Counted from the first letter of the stretch, positions 33,743 to 45,080 are shown. The stretch: DNA of 64,000 nucleotides from Ruegeria discodermiae (GCF_030758345.1 NZ_JAVAMO010000002.1:186001-250000); one strand, 5' to 3'. Notes: generated by a model not told the origin, from the letters alone. A program made the numbers and translations.

Positions 33743-34324
33743 ATGGCGGCAAGCGAAACCAAGACAAAATTAATGGATGCGGCTGAGCAGCAAGTCCGCC
33801 ACAAGGGTGCGGACGGGTTCAGTTACTCTGATCTGAGCCAACTGGTGGGCATCCGCAAAGCCAGCATCCACTATCACTTCCCAACGAAAGCCGATCTGCT
33901 GACGGCGATCATGGCACGCTATTCCAAACGGATCATGACCGCGCTTGAAGGCTATGCGCAGGATCTACCGGGGGCGGACCAGCAGTTGTCTGACTTCATT
34001 GCCCTTTACCGTGATGCGCTGCAGGACGGTACGGCACTGTGCCTATGCGTCGCCTACACAGTCAGCCAGGACAGCTTGTCAGAGGGCACCCATCGCGAAA
34101 TCGCGCAGTTTCGTCAGCAGGTTCGCGGCTGGCTAGAAGAAACGTTCGCGCGCGCGAAAGCCGAGGGTTCTGTCCTAGGCGTCACCGTTCCTGCCCACGA
34201 GGCGGCGGCCGCCTACGCGCTGGTCGAAGGGGCCCAGATCGCGGCCCGTATCAGCGGCGACCCCGCCACCTTCGATGCAGCAACACAGGCCCTTCGCGAG
34301 AGGCTGATTGAGGCAAAAGCGTAA
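33743..34324 (+). CDS. TetR-family transcriptional regulator
   Basis: 193 residues from the ATG at 33743. It has an N-terminal TetR helix-turn-helix (KLMDAAEQQVRHKGADG, then YSDLSQLVGIRKASIHYHF) and a C-terminal ligand-binding helical domain resembling the AcuR/NemR group (LCLCVAYTVSQDSLSEG). The Cys pair LCLC could react with electrophiles, which would fit with the GST gene nearby. A longer frame to 33638 runs over the inverted repeat and is unlikely. Probable target: its own gene and the GST-cupin pair. Confidence 0.83.
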   Translation: MAASETKTKLMDAAEQQVRHKGADGFSYSDLSQLVGIRKASIHYHFPTKADLLTAIMARYSKRIMTALEGYAQDLPGADQQLSDFIALYRDALQDGTALCLCVAYTVSQDSLSEGTHREIAQFRQQVRGWLEETFARAKAEGSVLGVTVPAHEAAAAYALVEGAQIAARISGDPATFDAATQALRERLIEAKA

Positions 34325-34453
34325 GACGTCGACTGCTGGTCTTTCGCCGGTTCGATAGTCTCGATCTCAGCACCCAAGAACTTGGAAAACCTGATGATTG
34401 AGGCGGGAAGACACGCCCCAAAAAGGAGGCGAAAAGCAGTTGAAAACGTGATA

Positions 34454-34485
34454 CTGTGCCCGCTAGCTGCGGGCACAGTCTTTTG
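34454..34485 (+). terminator. Strong hairpin terminator between tetR and icd
   Basis: A perfect 10-bp stem (CTGTGCCCGC / GCGGGCACAG, loop TAGCT) is followed on the plus strand by TCTTTTG. It ends the TetR transcript and, lying 22 bases beyond the convergent isocitrate dehydrogenase stop, may serve both directions. Confidence 0.75.
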
Positions 34486-34499
34486 TCAACGGATCAGCC

Positions 34500-36722
34500 T
34501 CAGCCGATGATCGCGTTCAGCGTGGCGCTTGGGCGCATCACGGCTGCGGTCTTGGCCGGGTCGGTCTTGTAGTATCCGCCCAGATCGGCTGCCGGTCCTT
34601 GCGCGGCAGCCAGCTCTGATAGGATCGCTGCTTCTTTCCCGGCCAGTTCCGCAGCAACAGGCGCAAACTCGGCGGCCAGATCGGCATCGTCCGATTGCGC
34701 GGCCAGCGCCTCGGCCCAATAGCGGGCGAACCAGTAGTGGCTGTCGCGGTTGTCGGGCTCTCCAACCTTGCGGCTGGGCGAGCGGTTGTCGTCCAGAATG
34801 CCCTGCGTCGCAACCTCGGCTGCCGCACCCAGCACACCTGCCTTGGCGTTGCCCTGTGCATCGGCAAGGAAGTTCAGCGACTCGCCCAGAGCGCAGAACT
34901 CACCCATCGAATCCCAGCGCAGGTGGCTTTCCTCGACCAGTTGCTGCACATGTTTGGGGGCCGAACCACCGGCACCAGTTTCAAACAAGCCGCCGCCCTG
35001 CATCAGTTTGACGATGGACAGCATCTTGGCCGAGGTGCCCAGTTCCAGGATCGGGAACAGGTCGGTCAGGTAGTCGCGCAGCACGTTCCCGGTGATGGCG
35101 ATGCTGTCCTTGCCTGCAGTGATTGTCTCCAGCGACTGGCGCGTCGCTTCGCGCGGAGCCATAATTTGGAATTTATCTGCAACACCAGCCGCTTCCAGCG
35201 CGGGCTTCACGTAGGAAATCAACTGCGCGTCATGGGCGCGGTTGGCGTCGAGCCAAAAGATCGCCTCGGACCCGGTCAGGCGCTGGCGGTCCATCGCAAG
35301 CTGAATCCAGTTCTCGATCGGGGCCTTCTTCACCGTGCAGGAGCGCCAGATATCGCCTGCCTCAACCTCATGGGAATGCAGTGTCTCGCCATTGGCCAGA
35401 ACGATACGGATCGTGCCATCGGCCGGGGCCTGGAAGGTGGTCGGGTGCGAGCCGTATTCCTCTGCCTTCTGCGCCATCAGGCCGACATTGGCGACGGCGC
35501 CTGCGGTGGACGGGTCCAGCGCGCCGTTGGCTTTGAAGAAGTTGATGCTCTCGTCATAGACCGGCGCATAGCAATTGTCCGGGATCACGCAGTTCACGTC
35601 ACCCTTGGCGCCCGTGGCATCCCAGCCCTTGCCGCCCGCTCGGATCAAGGCAGGCATCGACGCATCGATGATCACATCCGAGGGCACATGCAGGTTGGTG
35701 ATACCCTTGTCGCTGTCGACCATATACATCACCGGACGCTCCGCCGTAAGCGCATCAATATCGGCCTGAATGGCAGCCGCATTCGGCAGTTCGCCAATGC
35801 GGGCCAGAACGTCGCCCATGCCGGAGTTCGGGTTCACGCCTGCTGCCTCCAGATCGGCGGCGTATTTGTCAAAGATCGGCGCCAGCCACGCCTTGACCGC
35901 ATGACCAAAGATGATCGGGTCAGAGACCTTCATCATCGTGGCTTTCATATGCAGCGAGAACATGATGCCATCGGCCTTGGTGGCTTCGATCTGATCGGCC
36001 AGGAACGCCGACAGAGCCTTGGCGGACATGAAGGTTGCGTCCGCGACTGTGCCCTGTTCCAGCGGCCAGGTGTCTTTCAGCACAGTGACCGCGCCGTCCT
36101 TGCCGACAAACTCGATCTTTGCATCACCGGCCTGCGCGGCGGGAATGGTGGCGGATTTCTCGTTGGAAAAGAAATCATTGCCTGACATGGACGACACATG
36201 TGTCTTGCTGTCCGACACCCATGTACCCATCGAATGCGGGTTTTTCTGGGCGAAGTTCTTGACCGCGCGGGCCGCGCGACGATCGGAGTTGCCCTCGCGC
36301 AGGACCGGGTTCACGGCAGAGCCTTTGATCGCGTCATAGCGTGCACGGATCGCCTTTTCTTCGTCTGTGGCAGGCTCTTCCGGGTAATTCGGAATGTCAT
36401 AGCCTTGCGCCTGTAGTTCCTCGATGGCAGCGACAAGCTGCGGGACCGAGGCCGAGATATTGGGCAGTTTGATGACATTGGCCTGGGGCGTTTTCACCAA
36501 TTCCCCCAGTTCCGCCAGATCATCGGACTGGCGCTGCGCCTCGGTCAGGTTTTCCGGGAAGGCTGCGATGATCCGGCCGGCAAGCGAGATATCCTTGGTC
36601 CCGACGCTCACCCTCGCCGCCGCGGCGAATTTGCGGATGATGGGAAGAAACGAGGCCGAAGCCAGCTCGGGCGCTTCGTCTACGATGGTATACAATATAT
36701 CGGGGTTCGTTTTTTCAGCCAT
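34500..36722 (-). CDS. icd: Monomeric NADP-dependent isocitrate dehydrogenase
   Basis: Oxidative decarboxylation of isocitrate to 2-oxoglutarate with NADPH formation. At 740 residues it has the length of the monomeric (type II) enzyme, unrelated in sequence to the dimeric form. Diagnostic stretches are [15 protein letters not shown] at the N-terminus, [55 protein letters not shown] and [18 protein letters not shown] lies just upstream of the ATG. A divergent gap of 287 bases separates it from tex. Codon use is like the core genome. Confidence 0.95.
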   Translation of the reverse strand: MAEKTNPDILYTIVDEAPELASASFLPIIRKFAAAARVSVGTKDISLAGRIIAAFPENLTEAQRQSDDLAELGELVKTPQANVIKLPNISASVPQLVAAIEELQAQGYDIPNYPEEPATDEEKAIRARYDAIKGSAVNPVLREGNSDRRAARAVKNFAQKNPHSMGTWVSDSKTHVSSMSGNDFFSNEKSATIPAAQAGDAKIEFVGKDGAVTVLKDTWPLEQGTVADATFMSAKALSAFLADQIEATKADGIMFSLHMKATMMKVSDPIIFGHAVKAWLAPIFDKYAADLEAAGVNPNSGMGDVLARIGELPNAAAIQADIDALTAERPVMYMVDSDKGITNLHVPSDVIIDASMPALIRAGGKGWDATGAKGDVNCVIPDNCYAPVYDESINFFKANGALDPSTAGAVANVGLMAQKAEEYGSHPTTFQAPADGTIRIVLANGETLHSHEVEAGDIWRSCTVKKAPIENWIQLAMDRQRLTGSEAIFWLDANRAHDAQLISYVKPALEAAGVADKFQIMAPREATRQSLETITAGKDSIAITGNVLRDYLTDLFPILELGTSAKMLSIVKLMQGGGLFETGAGGSAPKHVQQLVEESHLRWDSMGEFCALGESLNFLADAQGNAKAGVLGAAAEVATQGILDDNRSPSRKVGEPDNRDSHYWFARYWAEALAAQSDDADLAAEFAPVAAELAGKEAAILSELAAAQGPAADLGGYYKTDPAKTAAVMRPSATLNAIIG

Positions 36723-37009
36723 ATTCCCTTACCTTTTTTGCCGTTCAGGGGCGTGCGATCCAAGAGTGTGCGCTGCGCGAATGCAGCAAATTACGAAGCG
36801 ATCCCGCAAGATCGGTCCGGGCGACTCTGATTGTGACAGGCTTCCCATAGATCACTGGGGCGATTTGCGCAATCAGCCTGTTATGCGCATTTTGCCGCTC
36901 CGGGCGCCAAATCCGCCCGCTATGCTGTAACATCGTCGAATTCCACCTCTTGGCCTTACTCGAGCCCACGTCTAAGAAGGCCCCCCGCCCCTCACTGAAG
37001 GAGACAGTC

Positions 37010-39304
37010 TTGGACCGGTCCAGCCGCATCATCGCCACCGAAATCAACGCCCGCCCCGAACAGGTGCAAGCGGCTGTCAAACTGCTGGACGAGGGTGCGA
37101 CGGTGCCTTTTGTGGCGCGCTACCGCAAAGAGGCCACGGGGGGCTTGGACGACACGCAGCTTCGGTTGCTGTCAGAGCGGCTGGCTTATCTGCGCGAGTT
37201 GGATGCGCGGCGGGAGATGATCCTGAACTCGATCCGCGATCAGGGCAAACTCAGCGACGATCTGGCAAAATCCATCGCCGGGGCCGAGACCAAGGCGCAG
37301 TTGGAAGATATCTATCTGCCCTACAAGCCCAAGCGCCGCACCAAGGCGATGATCGCGCGCGAAAACGGGTTGGAGCCGCTGGCGCAGACTATCCTTGATG
37401 ACCGTTCCGCAAACCCTGAGATATTGGCGGCACAATATCTTGGTGACGCCGTGCCAACCACCAAGGATGCGCTGAACGGTGCGCGCGACATTCTGGCCGA
37501 GGGGCTGGCCGAAAATGCCGATCTGTTGGGCGATCTGCGCCGGTTCCTGCATCGCGAGGCGCTGATCACCTCGAAACTGGTCGAAGGTCAGGAACAGGCA
37601 GGCGCTAAATTCCGCGACTATTTCGATCACTCCGAGAAATGGGCCACCGCGCCGTCACACCGGGCACTGGCGATGCTGCGTGCCTCTAAGGAAGGCGTGG
37701 TGACACTGGATATCGGGCCCGAGCCGGAAACCGGCGCGGCGCGGGCTGAGGCCATCGTGGCCGCGCATCTGCACACCAGGGGTGACGGGCCGGGCGACGT
37801 CTGGCTGCGCAAGATCGCTGGTTGGACCTGGCGTGTGAAGCTGAGCCTGTCGATGATGGTCGAACTGATGGGTGATCTGCGCGCCCGCGCGCAGGATGAG
37901 GCCATTGCCGTCTTCGCCCGTAACCTCAAGGACCTGCTCTTTGCCGCGCCCGCCGGGGCCAAGGCGACGCTGGGGCTCGACCCTGGCATCCGTACCGGCG
38001 TCAAGGCGGCGGTGGTGGATGCGACCGGCAAGCTGGTGGTCACTGACACGCTCTACCCGTTCCAGCCCAAGAACGACCTGCGCGGCGCACAGGCAGGGCT
38101 GCTGAAGCTGATTGGAACCCACGGCATCGAGTTGATCGCCATAGGCAATGGCACCGCCAGCCGCGAGACCGAAAAGCTGGTCGGTGACACGCTCAAATTG
38201 CTGCCCCATGACGTCAAAAAGCCCACCAAGGTGGTGGTCTCCGAGGCCGGAGCCTCGGTCTATTCCGCCTCTGAGCTTGCCGCGCGGGAATTTCCCGATC
38301 TCGATGTCAGCCTGCGTGGCGCGGTCTCGATCGCCCGCCGCCTGCAGGACCCGTTGGCGGAACTGGTCAAGATCGAACCGAAATCCATCGGTGTCGGCCA
38401 GTATCAGCATGATGTCGACCAGACCCGCCTGACCCGCGCACTTGAGGCGGTGATCGAGGATGTGGTGAACGCGGTAGGCGTCGATCTGAACATGGCCTCC
38501 GCGCCCCTGCTGACCCATGTCTCGGGGCTTGGCCCCGGTCTGGCTGAGGCGGTCGTGGCCCATCGTGACGCAAACGGGGCCTTTGGGTCACGCAAAGACC
38601 TGCTGAAGGTCGCCCGCCTTGGCCCCCGCGCCTTTGAACAATGCGCGGGCTTTCTGCGCATCCGCGACGGCAAGGAGCCGCTGGATGCGTCCTCGGTGCA
38701 CCCCGAGGCTTATGGCGTGGCGCGGCGCATCTTGCAGGCCTGCGGGCGCGATCTGCGCCAGATCATGGGCGATGATGCCGCGCTGCGCGGGCTGCGCGCC
38801 GAGGATTTCGTCGATGATAGCTTTGGTCTGCCCACCGTGCGCGACATCCTGAGCGAATTGGAAAAACCCGGGCGTGACCCCCGCCCGAGCTTCGTCACCG
38901 CCAGTTTCACAGACGGGGTGGATCAGATCACCGACCTGAAGCCGGGCATGCTGCTGGAAGGCACCGTCACCAACGTTGCCGCCTTTGGCGCTTTTGTCGA
39001 TGTCGGCGTGCATCAGGACGGTCTGGTGCATGTCAGCCAGCTGGCTGACCGCTTCGTCAAGGACCCCCATGAGGTGGTCAAGACCGGTCAGGTGGTCCGC
39101 GTCCGGGTCGTCGAGGTCGATGTGCCGCGCAAACGGATTGGCCTGAGCATGCGCAAGGATGGCGGCGACAAATCCGCAGCCCGTGACACGCGCAAACCGC
39201 GGGGAGAGGCGCCAAAGAAGCCCCGCCAGCACAAAGGCAAGGCGCAGTCGGATCAGCAAGGCGCGCTGGGGGCTGCTCTGCTGAACGCAATGCGCAAATC
39301 GTGA
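37010..39304 (+). CDS. tex: Tex-family RNA-binding transcription accessory protein
   Basis: 764 residues if started at the TTG at 37010, which lies six bases after AAGGAG and gives the usual family N-terminus [19 protein letters not shown]. Domains in order: N-terminal helical region, YqgF/RuvX-like nuclease-like fold ([16 protein letters not shown]), helix-hairpin-helix segments ([17 protein letters not shown]), and a C-terminal S1 domain ([21 protein letters not shown]...). The tail is Lys-rich. Tex acts in transcription/RNA metabolism in the cytoplasm. Another TTG at 36950 would add 20 residues without a ribosome-binding site. Confidence 0.92.
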   Translation: MDRSSRIIATEINARPEQVQAAVKLLDEGATVPFVARYRKEATGGLDDTQLRLLSERLAYLRELDARREMILNSIRDQGKLSDDLAKSIAGAETKAQLEDIYLPYKPKRRTKAMIARENGLEPLAQTILDDRSANPEILAAQYLGDAVPTTKDALNGARDILAEGLAENADLLGDLRRFLHREALITSKLVEGQEQAGAKFRDYFDHSEKWATAPSHRALAMLRASKEGVVTLDIGPEPETGAARAEAIVAAHLHTRGDGPGDVWLRKIAGWTWRVKLSLSMMVELMGDLRARAQDEAIAVFARNLKDLLFAAPAGAKATLGLDPGIRTGVKAAVVDATGKLVVTDTLYPFQPKNDLRGAQAGLLKLIGTHGIELIAIGNGTASRETEKLVGDTLKLLPHDVKKPTKVVVSEAGASVYSASELAAREFPDLDVSLRGAVSIARRLQDPLAELVKIEPKSIGVGQYQHDVDQTRLTRALEAVIEDVVNAVGVDLNMASAPLLTHVSGLGPGLAEAVVAHRDANGAFGSRKDLLKVARLGPRAFEQCAGFLRIRDGKEPLDASSVHPEAYGVARRILQACGRDLRQIMGDDAALRGLRAEDFVDDSFGLPTVRDILSELEKPGRDPRPSFVTASFTDGVDQITDLKPGMLLEGTVTNVAAFGAFVDVGVHQDGLVHVSQLADRFVKDPHEVVKTGQVVRVRVVEVDVPRKRIGLSMRKDGGDKSAARDTRKPRGEAPKKPRQHKGKAQSDQQGALGAALLNAMRKS

Positions 39305-40258
39305 CGGCAAGGCGGATCGAACCTGAAAAAGGTGTGTTTCGTCATAAATTTTAGATGAGGTGCAAAGGGGAGTCCGAAACAAATAACCCGCTATGGAAGG
39401 ACACGTCGTATCCGCCCGAAAAAATACCTTGGGGACCCCCCCCTGCGAAACCGGTGTATCATAAGCTCGCCACTCACACGCGCCATAACCGGTAGATATA
39501 AGCTAGGATATTAATTCATCCCTGTCAGCAGATAGTTTTGGCGAACCGCAGGAGCGATTTATATTGCATTCCGTCAAATGAATTTTCTGTGAAGACATTT
39601 GCTCGGCAATTTTGTGTCAATTCAATACTTTGAGCTGACACGATCTGGCAAAAGTACGCCGATTGCGCATTTTTTCGCCGCCCCCTCTTTTTTCTGGTTC
39701 GTGATGCACGAAAGACACATTTTGGTCACTTTGGGCACGTTTCACGGACATTCAGCGCGAAGTTTCGGAGTTTTCGTCCCCCAAAACACCGGTTGCCCCC
39801 GATTCTCTGGCCGATTGATTCGATGCGCATCCCGCCTATTGCGCAATCTTGGCAATAAACCCCGACAATCCGACCATTATAAGACAGCCCTGCCATTATA
39901 AGTTGTGGGGCACAACTTATAATAAACGGCCCGAAGCAACACCTTCTCATCCACGCATATTTTATTTGTCTGAAAATAACATTTGCGGTGGTGCTTTACT
40001 TAAAAAAGCAAGAATTGGACCTGCCCGATTTTCCTCTCCGCTTGAATTAAAAGAAGTATCCATTTCGCCAAGTGTTCGGCCGTTTTCCCGACTACTGCTT
40101 CGAATAATGGCCGCCATCGCTTACCTTCGTTTCTGCTCGTTTTTTCTTCGCCCGCGGTTCAAAACTTGCTAGATGCGGGAAACCACACATCCCCGGCCCT
40201 GCGGCGCGACGACACCATTGTCGGTCCACGCGGCGCGCATCTCGGAAGGCAGGTTCAT
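39305..40258. other. Long non-coding gap between tex and glpK
   Basis: About 950 bases of markedly lower GC than the flanks, without a convincing gene: short frames have no ribosome-binding site or recognisable domain. The only clear structure is the perfect inverted repeat at 39895-39923, with a nearby extra ATTATAAG (39876-39883). It may hold the glpK promoter and regulator sites, or be a decayed insertion. Confidence 0.5.
39895..39923. promoter_or_regulatory. Perfect 13-bp inverted repeat upstream of glpK
   Basis: ATTATAAGTTGTG and its exact reverse complement are separated by only GGG. Centre spacing and AT-rich arms are those of a dimer-binding operator rather than a terminator. A further half-site ATTATAAG begins at 39876. 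It lies about 335 bases before the glycerol kinase start. Confidence 0.5.
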
Positions 40259-41758
40259 ATGGCGGACGACGCTCTGGTTCTGGCGATTGACCAAGGCACC
40301 ACATCGACACGGGTGATACTGTTCGATCAGGCGCTCAGGATTCAAACTTCGGCCCAGCAGGAGTTTCAGCAGCATTTCCCGGAATCAGGCTGGGTGGAGC
40401 ACGATCCCGAGGAAATCTGGACCACGACCGTCGACATGTGCCGTCAGGCGCTGGACCAGTCGGGGGCGTCACCTGCGCAGATCGCGGCTATCGGCATCAC
40501 CAATCAGCGCGAAACCACCGTGGTCTGGGACAAAACCACTGGTCGCACGATCTATAACGCCATCGTCTGGCAGGACCGCCGCACCGCCGCCTATTGCGAA
40601 ACCCTGCGCCAAGAGGGGCATGAGGCGGATGTCACCGCCCGCACCGGCCTGCTGCTCGACCCCTATTTCTCGGCCACCAAGCTGCGCTGGATTCTTGAGA
40701 ATGTCGAAGGCGCGCGTGCGCAGGCCGACGCGGGTAATCTGCTTTTCGGCACCATCGACACCTATCTGATCTGGCGGATGACCGGCGGCAAGCGGCATGT
40801 GACCGATGCCACCAATGCGGCGCGCACGATGCTTTACAACATCACCAAGGGCGACTGGGATGCCGATATGCTGGCGCTGCTGGATATCCCGCGCGGCATG
40901 CTGCCCGAGGTGCTGGATTGCGCCGCCGAATTCGGCGAGACCGAACCCGATCTTCTGGGGGCGCGCGCGATCCCGATCCTGGGCGTTGCGGGTGATCAGC
41001 AGGCGGCATCAATCGGTCAGGCCTGTTTCGAGCCGGGCATGCTGAAATCCACCTATGGGACAGGGTGCTTTGCGCTGCTCAATACCGGGGCTGCGCCCGT
41101 CTTTTCGAGTAACCGGCTGCTGACCACCGTTGCATATCAATTGGACGGCACGCCAACCTACGCGCTGGAAGGGTCGATCTTCATTGCAGGGGCGGTGGTG
41201 CAATGGTTGCGCGATGGGTTGGGCGTGATTGGATCAGCCCCGGAAACGCAGGTGTTGGCCGATACGGCCGACCCGCATCAGGATGTCATTATTGTCCCGG
41301 CCTTCACCGGGCTGGGCGCGCCCTACTGGAATGCCGAATGCCGTGGCGCGGTTTACGGGCTGACCCGCAACAGCGGTCCGGCGGAACTGTCGCGCGCCGC
41401 GCTGGAAAGCGTCGGCTTCCAGACCCGCGACCTGCTTGAGGCGATGATGGCCGACTGGTCCGGATCGGCTGGTCAGAATGTGCTGCGGGTCGATGGCGGC
41501 ATGTCCGCTTCCGACCCCGCCATGCAGTTCCTCTCCGATATCATCAACGCCGAAGTGGACCGCCCGCAGGTTCTGGAAACCACAGCACTGGGGGCCGCCT
41601 GGCTGGCGGGCAGCCGCGCGGGTGTGCTGCCCGGTCAAGCGGAGTTTGCCAGCAACTGGTCCTTTGAGCGCCGCTTCAGCCCGTCGATGGAGGAAAGCGC
41701 ACGCGAAACACGCTACGCCCGCTGGAAACGTGCGGTTGCGGCCACGATGCAAGTCTAA
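40259..41758 (+). CDS. glpK: Glycerol kinase
   Basis: Phosphorylates glycerol to glycerol 3-phosphate with ATP. 499 residues from the ATG at 40259, preceded by GGAAGG; the in-frame extension to 40166 is not coding-like. FGGY-kinase motifs: [81 protein letters not shown] and [15 protein letters not shown]. Length and motif order are normal. No glycerol transporter or dehydrogenase gene adjoins. A DeoR/GlpR-type regulator lies two genes downstream. The stop overlaps the convergent lysozyme gene by four bases. Confidence 0.95.
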   Translation: MADDALVLAIDQGTTSTRVILFDQALRIQTSAQQEFQQHFPESGWVEHDPEEIWTTTVDMCRQALDQSGASPAQIAAIGITNQRETTVVWDKTTGRTIYNAIVWQDRRTAAYCETLRQEGHEADVTARTGLLLDPYFSATKLRWILENVEGARAQADAGNLLFGTIDTYLIWRMTGGKRHVTDATNAARTMLYNITKGDWDADMLALLDIPRGMLPEVLDCAAEFGETEPDLLGARAIPILGVAGDQQAASIGQACFEPGMLKSTYGTGCFALLNTGAAPVFSSNRLLTTVAYQLDGTPTYALEGSIFIAGAVVQWLRDGLGVIGSAPETQVLADTADPHQDVIIVPAFTGLGAPYWNAECRGAVYGLTRNSGPAELSRAALESVGFQTRDLLEAMMADWSGSAGQNVLRVDGGMSASDPAMQFLSDIINAEVDRPQVLETTALGAAWLAGSRAGVLPGQAEFASNWSFERRFSPSMEESARETRYARWKRAVAATMQV

Positions 41759-42537
41759 TTTGCCCAGCGAGCCCAGTCTTCGGGTGACCCCCGGAACGCG
41801 TTGATATCCACCGGGCCGGGTACGCCGGGCACCTTGCCGGTGCCGGTATATTGCCAGATCGTCCAGTCCGCGCCGGGATAGGTCTCGCTCGGGTGACCCG
41901 CCACCGATCGCAGCCAGAATTCGGTGCCGCGCAGCGCGCCAATCCCGGTGTCTCGATAGAAATCCACCGTGGTATAGACGATGGGCCGACGGCCATAGTG
42001 ACGTTCGAGAATATCGAGGAAGCGCTTTGCCTCGGCGCGCACTACCCGCCCTTCCGGTCGTTTGCGGCAGGTGGGTGAATGCGGGTTCCATTCCATATCC
42101 AGTACATGCGGCAGGGCGCGCCCATCACGCGGCACGTTCTTGATGAACCAGCGGGCCTGCTCGACCGCCGGGCGGCAGAAGTAGAAATAGTGGTAGGCGC
42201 CGTAGGGCATCCCTGCCCGGCGCGCGCCGCGCCGGTGATCCTCGAAGGACGGATCAAGCAGATCGCCGCCCTCGGTGGCCTTGATGAAGACAAAGGAGAT
42301 GCCGGAGGTCTTCGCCAACCTCCAATCGATCTCTCCCTGCCAGCGCGAGACATCGATCCCATGCACCGGGTATCGCGAGGGCGCGCGGCCCGACCAGTCA
42401 TGCGGGTCATGGTCGGCAAAACGCAGCGGGTCACCTGCCCGCGTCGATACCCGTACCGGATCTGTGCGCTCAACCGGCTTTGGTTGCCCGCAGGCGCAGA
42501 GCAGCGATAATGCCAAAAGACCCAGAACCCGTTTCAC
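41755..42537 (-). CDS. GH25 lysozyme-like lipoprotein
   Basis: 260 residues with a lipoprotein signal peptide ([10 protein letters not shown], lipid Cys about 16). The GH25 domain follows: [53 protein letters not shown] (Asp/Glu catalytic pair of the beta-barrel) and [12 protein letters not shown]. It would cleave peptidoglycan glycan strands in the periplasm. Length is typical of Gram-negative GH25 proteins. It is monocistronic and convergent with glpK. Confidence 0.88.
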   Translation of the reverse strand: MKRVLGLLALSLLCACGQPKPVERTDPVRVSTRAGDPLRFADHDPHDWSGRAPSRYPVHGIDVSRWQGEIDWRLAKTSGISFVFIKATEGGDLLDPSFEDHRRGARRAGMPYGAYHYFYFCRPAVEQARWFIKNVPRDGRALPHVLDMEWNPHSPTCRKRPEGRVVRAEAKRFLDILERHYGRRPIVYTTVDFYRDTGIGALRGTEFWLRSVAGHPSETYPGADWTIWQYTGTGKVPGVPGPVDINAFRGSPEDWARWAN

Positions 42538-42752
42538 GACCGCCTCCGCCTCGTTGCCTCAACCACAGCAAAGCGGGCAAATCGCACGGAGGCAATTGCT
42601 AATTCTGCCAATGCGTCGCGCGCGCCCGCGCTCGGCTGGAACAAGCCGAAACGGCGCGGGTTATAATCGGTCTCGATATGTGTATCACTGTGCCCTGATC
42701 TACAGCCCACGTGCCCGTCGGATGATGCGCCGGGCCAGAGACGGAGCGTGCC

Positions 42753-43535
42753 ATGGCCAGCGACATGAGCAGTTTTTCGCATCGCGAGATGGAGCTTTTA
42801 AGCGCCTTGCGGCGTGCGGGCGGGTCGGCGCGGGGCACTGAACTGGCCAAGGTGATGAACGTCTCGGAAGAGACCGTGCGCCGCACGATCAAATCCCTTG
42901 CCACCTCGGGTGCGTTGGTGCGGGTGCATGGCGGGGCCTATCTGATCGGCACCCGCAACGATCCCAGCTTCTTTCGGCGCATCAACAAACACGCCGAGGA
43001 AAAACGCTTGATCGCCGCAACGATTGCCGGGATCGTAACCGATGGCATGACACTGTTTCTCGATGTCGGCTCCACCACCGCTTTTGTCGCCGAAGAGCTG
43101 CGGCATCACCACGCTGATCTGACCGTGGTGACCAACTCGATCGGGGTGGCGCAGACACTGGTCAACATCAACGGCAACCGGGTGCATATGCTGGGCGGAG
43201 AGTTGCAGAGCAATGAGCGCGGCACATTTGGTCATGTGGCCGAACGTCAGGCCCGGCGCTTTGCCTATGATGTGGCGGTGCTCAGCTCCGACGCTCTGTC
43301 GGCAGAGCGCGGGTTCCTGTATCTCAGCGCCGCCGAGGCGCATCTGGCCACCGAGATCGCGGCAAGCGCGCGGCAGGTCCTGATGGGAATCGACCGCCAC
43401 AAATTCGGGGCAACCGCCCCTCACTGCGGCCCCGAGCCTGAGGCGGTGCATCAGGTCGTTTCGGATCAGGCCCCGCGCGGTCGCCTCTCTGCGGCGCTGC
43501 GCAGTTGGAACATTGATGTGACCACCGCCCTGTAG
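42753..43535 (+). CDS. DeoR-family sugar/glycerol regulator
   Basis: 260 residues. An N-terminal DeoR helix-turn-helix (ELLSALRRAGGSARG..., then VMNVSEETVRRTIKSLATSGALVRVHGGA) is followed by the DeoRC sugar-phosphate sensor domain (FLDVGSTTAFVAEEL, VVTNSIGVAQTL, HMLGGELQS). It resembles GlpR and would bind a sugar phosphate or glycerol 3-phosphate. GGAG lies six bases before the start. Placement near glpK suggests control of glycerol genes, but the target is not shown. Confidence 0.87.
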   Translation: MASDMSSFSHREMELLSALRRAGGSARGTELAKVMNVSEETVRRTIKSLATSGALVRVHGGAYLIGTRNDPSFFRRINKHAEEKRLIAATIAGIVTDGMTLFLDVGSTTAFVAEELRHHHADLTVVTNSIGVAQTLVNINGNRVHMLGGELQSNERGTFGHVAERQARRFAYDVAVLSSDALSAERGFLYLSAAEAHLATEIAASARQVLMGIDRHKFGATAPHCGPEPEAVHQVVSDQAPRGRLSAALRSWNIDVTTAL

Positions 43536-43550
43536 CCGCCTGCGCAGATC

Positions 43551-45080
43551 TTATCGCGCGCGCAGTTTCGGGCCATCCCCGGTGATCGAATAGAGTGCCA
43601 GGGTCTGGTCCGCATTGCGCATCCGGTGGCGCAGCATGGCGCGGGTCAGGCGGGCCAGATCGCCTTGGTATTCAGGTCTTGTCGCCACATTCCGCATCTC
43701 TCCGTCACCCTCATGATCGAACAGGACGGGCGGCAGGTCGGCGGCAAACTCGACCAGTGTAAAGCGGTCCTCGCGCAGGATGCACAGGCTGGAGTCGCTG
43801 GGCCCGGTGCCCAGTGCCCGTTCCGCCACGCTTGGCTCAAGCGGGTTGGAGAAATCAAGCTCGGAATAGGTATGGCGGCGCCAGCTCTCCGGGGTTTCGC
43901 CATATACCAGCGGCAACAACGACCTGCCATCCATGGAATTGGGCACTGTCGCCCCCATCCAATCCAGGATGGTCGGCGTCACATCTATCGACTCGGTTGG
44001 CAGGGTCACCCTTCGTCCGGCATTCTCCGCATTATCAGGACAGTGCAGGATCAGCGGCGTGTGATAGGCAGCGTCATAGATCGTCGATTTGCCCCAGCAA
44101 TGGCGGTCGCCCAGCATCTCGCCATGGTCTGCCGTGATCACCACCAACGTGTTCTCATACTGGCCCGAGCTTTTGAGGAATTCGATAACCCGGCCAATAT
44201 GGGTATCCACCTCGCTGGCCAGTCCCAGATAGATCGCGCGCAGGCTTTGCACCGCCTCATCGCTTGCCTCAAGATCTCCAAACCCCTCAACCATGCCGGA
44301 AATGCTCCCCTTTTCCAGCGCGGGGGCGATGAAAGGATGAATGGCCTCTTCATCGGTACGGTGATCCATACGCTGCGGCAGCGGCAGGCGCACAGGGTCA
44401 TACATCTCGTTATATGGGGCCGGGGCGACAAGCGGCGGATGCGGGCGGATATAGGTCAGATGGGCGAACCAGCTTTCGCCGCAATAGCCGCGCATCTTGC
44501 CCAGGAAACTGTCCGTTAGAAACGCGGTGTCGCTATGCTCGGCCCGGTAGAGCGCCGGATCGGTGAGCCGCGGCTCGGTGCCGCCGGGCGACACCGGCCT
44601 GTAGACGTCACAATACCGATCGAACGCATAGCCTTGCGCCATCAGGTGAGACCGCCAAGGATAGGACATCTCCAGCCGCATCTCGGTCATTTCGTGAAAC
44701 CCGGGCATCGGGAATTCATAAGTGCTGAGCGCCGGGTCGCCGGGGGCAAAGGCGCGCGGATCCTGCGACGTGTCGGTATATCCGAACAGCATCGGCAGAT
44801 AGCCCAGCTTGCGCATTTCGGTCGCGATATTCGGCGTGTCATGGCGCAACGGCGTGCCATTGCGGATAGAGCGGTGGTTCATCGCATATTGACCGGTCAG
44901 GATCGAGGCGCGCGAGGGGCCGCAGGGGTTGGTGACCGAGAAATGCCGCTCGAACGAGACCGCGTCCTCCATGAAGGCGCGCAGGTTGGGCAGTTCGACA
45001 TGGGCCGCCAGCGCGCCGCTCAGGCAGTCCGCTCGCAGCTGATCGATGATGATGAAGAGGACGTTTTTTGCGTCTGCCAT
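43551..45080 (-). CDS. Phosphonate-monoester-hydrolase-like sulfatase
   Basis: 509 residues from the ATG at 45080 (MADAKNVLFIIIDQLRAD). The nucleophile motif NPCGPSRASILTG contains Cys53 in CxPSR, normally converted to formylglycine. The metal-site segment ITADHGEMLGDRHCWGK is present. Several stretches (FGYTDTSQDPRA, YIRPHPPLVAPAPYNEMY, ESIDVTPTILDWMGATVP, LPPVLFDHEGD) are characteristic, from memory, of the Rhizobium phosphonate monoester hydrolase/phosphodiesterase branch rather than classical arylsulfatases. There is no signal peptide, so it is cytoplasmic. Likely substrates are phosphate or phosphonate monoesters or diesters. No formylglycine-generating enzyme gene is adjacent. Confidence 0.82.
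   Translation of the reverse strand: MADAKNVLFIIIDQLRADCLSGALAAHVELPNLRAFMEDAVSFERHFSVTNPCGPSRASILTGQYAMNHRSIRNGTPLRHDTPNIATEMRKLGYLPMLFGYTDTSQDPRAFAPGDPALSTYEFPMPGFHEMTEMRLEMSYPWRSHLMAQGYAFDRYCDVYRPVSPGGTEPRLTDPALYRAEHSDTAFLTDSFLGKMRGYCGESWFAHLTYIRPHPPLVAPAPYNEMYDPVRLPLPQRMDHRTDEEAIHPFIAPALEKGSISGMVEGFGDLEASDEAVQSLRAIYLGLASEVDTHIGRVIEFLKSSGQYENTLVVITADHGEMLGDRHCWGKSTIYDAAYHTPLILHCPDNAENAGRRVTLPTESIDVTPTILDWMGATVPNSMDGRSLLPLVYGETPESWRRHTYSELDFSNPLEPSVAERALGTGPSDSSLCILREDRFTLVEFAADLPPVLFDHEGDGEMRNVATRPEYQGDLARLTRAMLRHRMRNADQTLALYSITGDGPKLRAR

Noticed and set aside
34695-36185. 496-codon plus-strand open frame antisense to icd
   Set aside because: Mirrors the third-codon GC bias of the icd frame; no ribosome-binding site and no protein-like sequence.
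39599-40172. Overlapping short frames in the tex-glpK gap
   Set aside because: No ribosome-binding sites, no domains and low GC; treated as non-coding.
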